In this document: positions 1 to 5,163 of the stretch, in pieces
How the letters are laid out: each line of letters opens with the position of its first letter
How positions within the stretch are numbered: the stretch's first letter is position 1
NCBI GenBank assembly: GCA_027623875.1
Contig: JAQBUS010000035.1
Span: forward strand, 1 to 7,872
Source of the DNA: Pseudomonadota bacterium
GTDB lineage: Bacteria > Pseudomonadota > Alphaproteobacteria > Rhodobacterales > Rhodobacteraceae
Length of the DNA stretch: 7,872 nucleotides
Direction: 5' to 3'
Notes under the pieces: generated by a model
What the model was told of the DNA's origin: nothing
What the model saw: only the letters and a program-made list of their open reading frames with translations
Databases searched by the model: none
Translations under genes and position numbers: made by a program

Positions 1-488
1 AAATGGTCACGATCAGGGAACACTCTATCTTGTTCTGGTAAATACGCGCCGCCACAATCGACTAGATAGATACAAGGCAGGCGGTTGGTCTCTGCGATTT
101 CCTGAGCGCGTACGTGCTTTTTTACGGTTTCGTGAAAAAAACTGCCTCCCTTAACTGTCGCGTCATTGGCAATGAAAACTACAGGGTTTCCGCTGACGAT
201 CCCAACGCCTGTGCAGATGCCAGCCGACGGGACTTCATTGGAATATTGTCCCCAGGACGCCAGCGGTGATAGTTCCAAAAAGGCCGTTCCAGGGTCGATC
301 ATGCGGTCAATCCGGTCACGCACTAAATGTTTACCTCGTTCGTTGTGACGGATGCGCATCCGTTCTGGGCCGCCAGCGGTGGATTGGGCGATCCGTTCGC
401 GTAAAGTTTTCAGCATGCCAAGAGTGTGTGCTTGGTTTTTTTTAAACGTTGGAGATCGGGGGTCTATCTGGGATACGATGCGGCTCAT
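1..488 (-). CDS. mccB: Methylcrotonyl-CoA carboxylase carboxyltransferase (beta) subunit, N-terminal part, cut by left edge
   Basis: The minus-strand frame starting at ATG 486-488 stays open for 162 codons to the window edge. It begins MSRIVSQIDPRSPTF and contains RDRIDRMIDPGTAFLELSPL (about residues 57-76), NDATVKGGSFF (108-118), VKKHVRAQEIAETNRLPCIY (122-141) and VDCGGAYLPEQDRVFPDRDH (143-162). These are hallmarks of biotin-dependent acyl-CoA carboxyltransferases of the MccB/LiuB type, and NDATVKGG followed by VD(S/C)GGA(F/Y)LP is typical of that group. Such subunits are usually about 530 residues, so roughly 30% is visible. In the family, the protein transfers carboxyl from carboxybiotin on the alpha subunit to 3-methylcrotonyl-CoA in cytosolic leucine breakdown. 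AAGGTGG just upstream serves as the ribosome site and lies inside the end of the preceding small ORF. A geranyl-CoA carboxylase (AtuC-like) specificity cannot be excluded from this fragment. The usual neighbour liuA (isovaleryl-CoA dehydrogenase) is not immediately upstream. Confidence 0.93.
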   Translation of the reverse strand, partial: MSRIVSQIDPRSPTFKKNQAHTLGMLKTLRERIAQSTAGGPERMRIRHNERGKHLVRDRIDRMIDPGTAFLELSPLASWGQYSNEVPSAGICTGVGIVSGNPVVFIANDATVKGGSFFHETVKKHVRAQEIAETNRLPCIYLVDCGGAYLPEQDRVFPDRDH

Positions 489-616
489 GAGCCACCTTCG
501 ATCTGGTTCGGAGTTTGATATAAAAAACCCTCCGTATAAAAGTCAGTCAAACCCAACTGCTGATAACCAACTTTGACCACCGTTTGCATACTACGTGCTG
601 AACTCAAATTAGCCAT
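485..616 (-). CDS. Small ORF of 43 codons, translationally coupled to mccB; function unknown
   Basis: The ORF starts at ATG 614-616, ends at TGA 485-487, and encodes 43 residues beginning MANLSSARSMQTVVKVGY and ending NQIEGGS. Its stop overlaps the mccB start as ATGA, the classic arrangement for translational coupling. An in-frame TAA 12 nt before the ATG closes the ORF, so it is not the tail of a longer gene in the same frame. An AGG lies 5 nt before the start, a weak ribosome site. The product is soluble-looking, with no membrane segment, signal peptide or recognisable domain. A second Met at residue 10 lacks a ribosome site. It could be a genuine microprotein of the carboxylase operon, a leader whose translation opens the mccB start, or a chance ORF. 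I do not recognise homologues from memory. Confidence 0.45.
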   Translation of the reverse strand: MANLSSARSMQTVVKVGYQQLGLTDFYTEGFLYQTPNQIEGGS

Positions 617-629
617 GATTGCCTGCCTT

Positions 630-651
630 TACCCACAACGCTACCCACGTT
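630..651. repeat. Direct repeat TACCCAC x2 overlapping an AACG...CGTT inverted repeat
   Basis: TACCCAC occurs at 630-636 and 642-648, 12 bp apart. The block AACGCTACCCACGTT (637-651) is an imperfect dyad with AACG/CGTT arms. It lies 14-35 bp upstream of the small ORF start on the minus strand, a reasonable place for an operator in the leader of the mccB unit. The link to any named regulator is not established. LiuR-type sites also contain ACGT-like half-sites, but the match here is weak. Confidence 0.3.
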
Positions 652-712
652 AAAATAGCAGATTGTAGCAGGTCTGTATAGGTCCATCTAGATTTGATAA
701 ATTATAAAGTTG

Positions 713-725
713 TTGTTTTAAACAA
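713..725. repeat. 13-bp AT-rich palindrome TTGTTTTAAACAA
   Basis: TTGTTT and AAACAA form perfect 6-bp inverted arms around one base. The site lies about 100 bp upstream of the small ORF that leads mccB. It could be a transcription factor site, but palindromes this short and AT-rich are frequent by chance in such a base composition. Confidence 0.25.
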
Positions 726-910
726 AAAAAATATACCTCTGCAATTTTTTCAGGGTAGGTTGTGATTGAGCTTAAATTGGTTATTTTTGGAATTTAAGTT
801 GGTGATATAGTTATATAAAAATTATATTTTGATTCCCAGGCAACAGTAGGAGTCAACCCTATTCAAATGTAGAGGACAACGGCCCGCCGGACTGTATGAA
901 GTCAGAGTCA

Positions 911-2281
911 TCAAGTATTTAGTCCAAAGAGTTCTGAAATCCAACGGGCTGTAGAAAAAAGCTCTGCGTCTTTTTGAGGGAATCCAATTACCTGTACACC
1001 AAGTGGCATCCCGTTTACTTCCAGTAACGGTAGATTTATTGCTGGGGCCCCCAGTATTGAAGAATATACTGCAAAGGATGGATCTCCAGTACTCTCAAGC
1101 CCTTTTGGAGCACAGTCAGGCGCAGAAAGTGTAATAAAAGCATCGATTTCGTCATTAAAATCCTGATGAAATGATCTCATTTGGTCACGCGTTGCTAATC
1201 TCTGGGCGTACGTATTACGATCTATTTTTTCCCATTTACGAAGCCAAGAAGTTATATCTTCACTAATAGAATTTTCTCCAAGGTCTTCATAATCTTGAAG
1301 TGGCCATAAAAACTCATAGCCACAAATATCCATCGTAGTATCAAAGGCATTCAACATTAATGTTTCGAAGTCCTCTAGGTTTTTATTTGCTTTTCTGTGG
1401 ATTACTGGAACTTCAGCATCAGTTATTTTAGAAATTAGGGTATTAAATTTATTCTTTACATCAGGAGAACATTTTTCCCAACCTGCGGTATCTAATCTTC
1501 CCAAAGTTAAAGGTTTTTTATTTTCTGGAAGTTCCATTGGTCCTTTTAATCCTGGATAACCCAAATCACCCCCAGAGAATTCAGCGATTACTCTTGCTCC
1601 AATCCAGGCGTCAGTCAATGAGCCGGCATGAGTGCCAAGAGCACTTTGACTTAGATTAGAGTAGGCGCCCTCTCGATTTATTGCACCAAATGATGGTTTG
1701 AATCCGAAATTAGCATTATAGCTTGCCGGGCGAATTAGAGATCCAACAACTTGTGTCCCTATTGTTACAGGTAGAAAACCAGCTCCTACGGCAGCACCTG
1801 ACCCGCTAGAAGACCCACCGGGTGTTCTTGAAGTATCATACGGATTTTTCGTAGGTCCTGGTTTATAAAATGCAAACTCAGTTGTTACTGTTTTCGCTAA
1901 GATTATAGCTCCAGCACGCCTCAAGGCACTTGCAAGTGCAGAGTCTCTTTTGGTCGCATTATTCTTAAAAATAGGACTTCCACATTCGGTGGGCATATCT
2001 TTTGTTTGGAAAAGATCTTTAATGCCAACAGGCATCCCATCTATTTTTGATAACGGTTTTCTATCTTGATATCGCCTAGTAGACGCCGACGCAGCCTCTC
2101 GCGCGCCTTTAATGTTCATATTAACAAATGCGTTAATTTCGGGCTCTCTTCTTGAGATAACCTCTAGGCATCTCTCCAAATAAGCGCTTGGAGTGTCATT
2201 CCCCTTGATAAAGCTCGGCACACAATCGTGGAATGTCAGTAAACGGTTTGTTTTAGGGTTATAAGTAAATGTATTTGACAT
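911..2281 (-). CDS. Amidase signature family hydrolase
   Basis: This 456-residue enzyme has the complete Ser-cisSer-Lys triad of the amidase signature family: Lys88 in GMPVGIKDLF, cis-Ser157 in TPGGSSSGSG and nucleophile Ser181 in GTQVVGSLIRPASY. The 24-residue spacing between the two serines is the same as in FAAH and malonamidase E2. The C-terminal segment SSILGAPAINLPLLEVNGMPLGVQVIG is also typical. Family members hydrolyse amides to acid plus ammonia in the cytosol; substrate cannot be read from sequence. The Q-x-x-G-S-x-I-R-P-A form of the signature is common among bacterial catabolic amidases, less so in GatA, and no gatB or gatC is near, so GatA is unlikely. An in-frame GTG at 2296 gives a longer form, but ATG 2279-2281 is preferred because AAGGGA sits 4 nt upstream. 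Parts of the gene are visibly richer in A and T than cuyA or mccB, which may mean separate acquisition. Confidence 0.9.
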   Translation of the reverse strand: MSNTFTYNPKTNRLLTFHDCVPSFIKGNDTPSAYLERCLEVISRREPEINAFVNMNIKGAREAASASTRRYQDRKPLSKIDGMPVGIKDLFQTKDMPTECGSPIFKNNATKRDSALASALRRAGAIILAKTVTTEFAFYKPGPTKNPYDTSRTPGGSSSGSGAAVGAGFLPVTIGTQVVGSLIRPASYNANFGFKPSFGAINREGAYSNLSQSALGTHAGSLTDAWIGARVIAEFSGGDLGYPGLKGPMELPENKKPLTLGRLDTAGWEKCSPDVKNKFNTLISKITDAEVPVIHRKANKNLEDFETLMLNAFDTTMDICGYEFLWPLQDYEDLGENSISEDITSWLRKWEKIDRNTYAQRLATRDQMRSFHQDFNDEIDAFITLSAPDCAPKGLESTGDPSFAVYSSILGAPAINLPLLEVNGMPLGVQVIGFPQKDAELFSTARWISELFGLNT

Positions 2282-2285
2282 GATT

Positions 2286-2291
2286 TCCCTT
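2286..2291 (-). promoter_or_regulatory. Ribosome binding site deciding the amidase start
   Basis: AAGGGA on the minus strand lies 4 nt before ATG 2279-2281. It falls inside the extra codons of the alternative GTG start at 2294-2296, so it favours the shorter protein. Confidence 0.65.
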
Positions 2292-2332
2292 CGCACTTTA
2301 CTCGTTATCGCATTCTAATAATTATTATAAAT

Positions 2333-2364
2333 ACCTAGTTGGAAGATAGCTAGCACACCTAGTT
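2333..2364. repeat. Direct repeat ACCTAGTT x2 flanking GCTAGC
   Basis: ACCTAGTT is present at 2333-2340 and 2357-2364, 24 bp start to start, with the 6-bp palindrome GCTAGC at 2349-2354 between them. The distal copy overlaps the proposed -10 hexamer of the amidase promoter. Spacing near two helical turns fits a pair of sites bound by one dimeric regulator, but no regulator gene is in the window. Confidence 0.35.
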
Positions 2365-2388
2365 TACTAAAACATATTTTTTTGCCAA
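2361..2388 (-). promoter_or_regulatory. Candidate sigma70-type promoter for the amidase gene
   Basis: On the minus strand TTGGCA (2383-2388) is followed after 16 bp by TAAACT (2361-2366), giving a start about 75 nt before the ATG. Match to consensus is moderate. A second -10-like TATAAT lies closer to the gene (around 2322-2330) but has no good -35. Confidence 0.35.
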
Positions 2389-2498
2389 TAACACAATACG
2401 GACGGTACGCATGGGTATCTCCAGATTCAACTGACCCTTAACAGGACCAATTTTTGGGAGGTGTTCGCTTCCTGAAAATCCCACAATAAGGCGTTTAC

Positions 2499-3515
2499 TC
2501 AGATTGAGACCCATTTACGGTTTTCTTCAAAGACGAAATCATAGCCAAACAGCCCAACAGCCCCACCGGTATGCAAAAATACAACGCGCTCGTCTTTGTC
2601 AAAAAAACCCTTGCGTGCAAGGTCTATGAGACCTGCTGCTCCTTTTGCCGAATAGACTGGATCAAGCAACAGACCTTCGAGTTCGGCAAACATCGTGATG
2701 GCCTCAACGCCACTCTTCGTTGGAAGACCGTAACCTTCGCCAACATAGTCGGTGTTGGCCTGAACATCACTTCGATTTACGACACCTGCGCACCCTAGTT
2801 TGTCTGCCGTTTTGACAGCTAGATCATAGACCATTTGCTCTTGTTTGGCCTGTGGTGCGCGGGTTCCGATACCTAGTAGTGGGATATTTGCATTCATTGC
2901 GCAAAGCCCTGTGATAAGACCTGCCTGTGTTCCCGACGATCCAGTTGCATGCAGGATTCGATCTAGTCTGATGCCCATTTCATTGGCTTGGCCTAAGAGT
3001 TCAAAGGCACAGTTAACGTATCCTAATGCACCTGTCGCATTAGAACCACCGCCTGGAATTACGTAGACATTAATACCTTCACTGCGTTTTTTTTCAGCAG
3101 CTTGTTCCATTTCGCTAACCATATCATGGCCGCCTGGGAATTTTTCAGTAGTTGCTCCATGCAAATGGTCGAGTAAGACGTTACCATTGGTGTTGTAGTT
3201 TGGATTATTATAACCTGTGCGATCTTCGAGTAGAATATGGCAGTCGATCCCAACTTTTGCAGCGGCTGCAGCTGTTTGCCGAGCATGATTTGACTGTGTG
3301 GCCCCTTGGGTCATCAGCATATCCGCTCCTTGTGCTTCGGCTTCGGCTATCAGAAATTCAAGCTTGCGGGTTTTATTTCCCCCTGTGCTCAGTCCGGTAC
3401 AGTCATCGCGCTTGATCCAGAGTTCAATTCCGAGCTCTTTTGAAAGCCGAGGCATAGGTTCCAGTGGCGTCGGTAGATGAGCAAGGTGAATACGAGGAAA
3501 ACGAGCTAGATGCAT
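2499..3515 (-). CDS. cuyA: PLP-dependent L-cysteate sulfo-lyase / D-cysteine desulfhydrase family enzyme
   Basis: The protein has 338 residues, the full length of the ACC deaminase/D-cysteine desulfhydrase fold. Lys48 in GGNKTRKLEF matches the PLP lysine (Lys51 of Pseudomonas ACC deaminase). TQSNHARQ (73-80), the phosphate loop TGSSGTQAG (191-199), DPVYSAKGAAG (285-295) and HTGGAVGLFGY (315-325) are all present. Ser289 follows Tyr288 where true ACC deaminase has Glu295, which argues against ACC deamination. The N-terminus MHLARFPR, followed by LPTPLE, CTGLSTGGNK and NTDYVGEGYG, closely matches my recollection of roseobacter CuyA, which cleaves L-cysteate to pyruvate, ammonia and sulfite. D-cysteine desulfhydrase is the main alternative. 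No sulfite exporter, sulfite dehydrogenase or sulfolactate gene is visible nearby. The start is supported by AAGGA 7 nt upstream. The gene is transcribed away from the OYE gene and probably from its own promoter. Confidence 0.85.
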   Translation of the reverse strand: MHLARFPRIHLAHLPTPLEPMPRLSKELGIELWIKRDDCTGLSTGGNKTRKLEFLIAEAEAQGADMLMTQGATQSNHARQTAAAAAKVGIDCHILLEDRTGYNNPNYNTNGNVLLDHLHGATTEKFPGGHDMVSEMEQAAEKKRSEGINVYVIPGGGSNATGALGYVNCAFELLGQANEMGIRLDRILHATGSSGTQAGLITGLCAMNANIPLLGIGTRAPQAKQEQMVYDLAVKTADKLGCAGVVNRSDVQANTDYVGEGYGLPTKSGVEAITMFAELEGLLLDPVYSAKGAAGLIDLARKGFFDKDERVVFLHTGGAVGLFGYDFVFEENRKWVSI

Positions 3516-3548
3516 TGAGATTCCTTTATAAAACTATTGAAGTATGGC

Positions 3549-3578
3549 TTGATTGTATATATATTGATTGTATATATA
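3549..3578. repeat. Perfect 15-bp tandem duplication in the cuyA promoter
   Basis: TTGATTGTATATATA occurs twice head to tail (3549-3563 and 3564-3578) and is followed by a TTTGA that partly continues the unit. Each copy contains a TATATA/TACAAT -10-like sequence when read towards cuyA, so the duplication may double the promoter core or an operator. It may also simply be replication slippage in AT-rich DNA. Confidence 0.8.
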
Positions 3579-3599
3579 TTTGAGTGTCGTTTAACGCAA
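3571..3599 (-). promoter_or_regulatory. Candidate promoter of cuyA
   Basis: On the minus strand TTGCGT (3594-3599) is followed after 17 bp by TATATA (3571-3576), inside the outer copy of the tandem repeat. The start point would be about 50 nt before the cuyA ATG. The inner repeat copy offers a second possible -10 at 15 bp further downstream but without a matching -35. Confidence 0.4.
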
Positions 3600-3840
3600 G
3601 ACAAGGATTTTAATGGTAAATTAAAAAGCACTTCCATTAGCGTTTTTTTATTAATGATATTGCCAGTAGCTCTAAGTTCATCAAAGATTTTATAAATTAA
3701 TTCGAAGGATCAGAGTAGTTATTCTGATTTAAGGTTTGAGCGATCTTTAGAGGGCAGCATTCAGGGCAATGAATAAAACTCAGGAATAATCAGACTTACG
3801 TTTTAATAAAATAAGAGCATTCCGATTTTAGGAGAGTATT

Positions 3841-5037
3841 ATGACAAGTAAACTTCTTTCGCCTTTTAAATTGCGAGAAGTAGAGCTGCCGAACAGAATA
3901 GTTGTTTCGCCAATGCAAATGTACATGGCAAAAGAGAACGGTGAATGCACCGATTGGCATTTGGTTCATCTTGGGAAATTTGCAGTAGGGAATTTCGGTA
4001 CAGTTTTTACCGAAGTATTATGTGTTGAAGCAAGAGGTAGAAGTACATACTCGGATGCTGGAATTTGGAGTGATGAACATATTCCTATGTTAAAAAAAAT
4101 AGCTAATTTTATAAGATCAAATGGTTCAGTTCCGGCTGTTCAAATAGGCCATTGTGGACCAAAATCTTCACGTCAAAGGCCCTATGATGGCCTGCAGCCA
4201 CTAAGTAGCAAAGATGCTAATAAGGGTGAACCACCTTGGGAAATTGTTTCCTGCAGCGCTGAACCTGCCGCGCCGGGCTATGCTGCACCACATGCATTGA
4301 CAGAAAGCGAGGTTGGTGAAGTTGTTTTAGCTTTTGGTCAAGCAGCGCGAAGATGTAATTTAGCAGGTTTTGAAGTTTTGGATGTGCACGCAGCTCATGG
4401 TTATCTCATTCACTCATTCCTGTCTCCAATAAGTAACAATAGGCATGACTTATATGGTGGCAATAAAACAAACCGCATGAGATTTGCATTAGAGATTGCT
4501 GAAGCTCTAAGACGGAATTGGCCAGATGAAAAACCAATCCTATTTAGATTATCGTGTATCGATCGATTTGAAGGGGGATTGGAAATCGGTGATACCATTG
4601 AATTATCAAGAGAATTGAAAAAGAGAGGTGTCGATGCGATAGATTGCTCCTCTGGTGGGATTAAAGGTCCGAATTCTCTTTTTAGTTTGGCTGAGCCGCC
4701 AACACCAGGGTATCAAGTACCTCTTGCAGCAGCCATTAGAGATGGGGCAGAGATGCCAACAATGGCTGTGGGGATGATTATGACGCCTGCGCACGCGGAA
4801 GAAATAATTTCTGATGGCAGTGCAGATCTTATAGCGCTTGGAAGAGAGGCGTTATTTAATCCGCACTGGGGATTGCATGCAGCCAAGCTGTTAAATGAAG
4901 GTCAAACCTTTGATGACTGGCCCCCTAATATGGGGTGGTGGTTAGAGGTAAGGCAACGAATGCTGTCATCCACTGATCCAAAGGATTGGCGGATAGGTCC
5001 CGCGGCTGCGAATGCACCAAAAAGAGCCCAGCCTTAG
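3841..5037 (+). CDS. Old yellow enzyme family NADH:flavin oxidoreductase, YqjM/XenA-like (class III)
   Basis: This 398-residue FMN protein is a TIM-barrel ene-reductase. LPNRIVVSPMQMYM (16-29) is the N-terminal FMN-contacting strand. Gln101 in VQIGHCG, the substrate-binding pair His183/His186 in DVHAAHGYLIH, Tyr188, SPISNNRHDLYGG (195-207), Arg236 in LFRLS, GMIM (311-314) and GRE (334-336) are all in the expected order. Tyr28 matches the YqjM active-site tyrosine. Two expected residues differ: Gln26 stands where YqjM and XenA have the redox-tuning Cys, and Pro107 replaces the usual Arg in the HAGRK-like motif (here HCGPK). Family enzymes reduce activated C=C bonds of enones or nitro compounds in the cytosol using NAD(P)H; the physiological substrate is unknown. 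The C-terminus is about 50 residues longer than YqjM and lacks its terminal arginine-tryptophan ending. AGGAGAG precedes ATG 3841. It faces away from cuyA and has no gene downstream on the same strand within the window. Confidence 0.9.
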   Translation: MTSKLLSPFKLREVELPNRIVVSPMQMYMAKENGECTDWHLVHLGKFAVGNFGTVFTEVLCVEARGRSTYSDAGIWSDEHIPMLKKIANFIRSNGSVPAVQIGHCGPKSSRQRPYDGLQPLSSKDANKGEPPWEIVSCSAEPAAPGYAAPHALTESEVGEVVLAFGQAARRCNLAGFEVLDVHAAHGYLIHSFLSPISNNRHDLYGGNKTNRMRFALEIAEALRRNWPDEKPILFRLSCIDRFEGGLEIGDTIELSRELKKRGVDAIDCSSGGIKGPNSLFSLAEPPTPGYQVPLAAAIRDGAEMPTMAVGMIMTPAHAEEIISDGSADLIALGREALFNPHWGLHAAKLLNEGQTFDDWPPNMGWWLEVRQRMLSSTDPKDWRIGPAAANAPKRAQP

Positions 5038-5066
5038 CACCCCTCTCATATATCTTAGGGTCTAAG

Positions 5067-5080
5067 TTCTCGGCCGAGAA
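5067..5080. repeat. 14-bp perfect palindrome between convergent genes
   Basis: TTCTCGGCCGAGAA is self-complementary over all 14 bases and lies 30 bp after the OYE stop. It has no loop and is not followed by a T-run, so it is a poor terminator by itself. It may be part of a larger fold with the adjacent hairpin at 5082-5100, or a protein site. Confidence 0.5.
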
Positions 5081-5081
5081 G

Positions 5082-5100
5082 GTGGTTTGTTTGTGACCAC
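5082..5100. terminator. Weak hairpin between convergent OYE and MFS genes
   Basis: GTGGT (5082-5086) pairs with ACCAC (5096-5100) over a 9-base loop. A CTTTTTA run follows 14 bp later on the plus strand. The stem is short and the T-run is distant, so termination activity is uncertain; position between two gene 3' ends is the main argument. Confidence 0.25.
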
Positions 5101-5163
5101 ACATAAAGAGAGCTTTTTACAGGGAAATAGTTACTCCAGGATTTTTAACATTCTCTGTCAAAA

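Larger units (their letters stand above)
617..910. other. AT-rich intergenic region upstream of the mccB unit
   Basis: These 294 bases separate the amidase stop from the small ORF and hold no convincing gene on either strand. The part from about 690 to 835 is very AT-rich. Read on the minus strand it must hold the promoter of the mccB unit if the amidase transcript ends before it. A TACAAT hexamer (minus strand, 662-667) could be a -10 element about 46 nt before the small ORF start, but no good -35 is visible at the right distance. No GC-rich hairpin followed by a T-run was seen after the amidase gene. Confidence 0.5.
3516..3840. other. Divergent intergenic region between cuyA and the OYE gene
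   Basis: These 325 bases carry the outward-facing regulatory signals of two divergent genes. The cuyA-proximal third holds the TTGATTGTATATATA tandem repeat and a probable promoter. The rest is AT-rich with no convincing gene. AGGAGAG (3830-3836) forms a strong ribosome site for the plus-strand gene. I found no clear -35/-10 pair for the OYE gene; AT-rich candidates around 3795-3812 lack a -35. Confidence 0.55.

Noticed and set aside
166..576. Two plus-strand ORFs of 60 and 74 codons
   Set aside because: They lie opposite the clear mccB coding frame on the minus strand, and their translations are low-complexity and Arg/Ser/Pro-rich with no family resemblance.
2440..2475. Possible hairpin TGGGA...TCCCA downstream of cuyA
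   Set aside because: The stem has only about 5 bp with a loop over 20 bases, and no good T-run follows on the minus strand.
2571..3480. Several ORFs of 60-87 codons on both strands inside cuyA
   Set aside because: They are out-of-frame shadows of a full-length, motif-complete cuyA frame.
2499..3515. ACC deaminase (AcdS) call for the PLP enzyme
   Set aside because: The residue after the active-site Tyr is Ser289 instead of the Glu needed for ACC deamination, and the N-terminal and central motifs fit CuyA better.
3506..3637. Minus-strand ORF of 43 codons running through the cuyA promoter and ending just inside cuyA
   Set aside because: It spans the tandem repeat and promoter elements, has a repetitive IYTIN-type translation from the repeat itself, and has no convincing ribosome site.
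3621..3650. AAAAAGC...GCGTTTTTT hairpin-like run in the cuyA/OYE gap
   Set aside because: The stem is nearly all A-T with a bulge, and no gene ends there, so a terminator makes no sense.
4410..4794. Two minus-strand ORFs inside the OYE gene
   Set aside because: They are antisense shadows of a complete and well-conserved coding frame.
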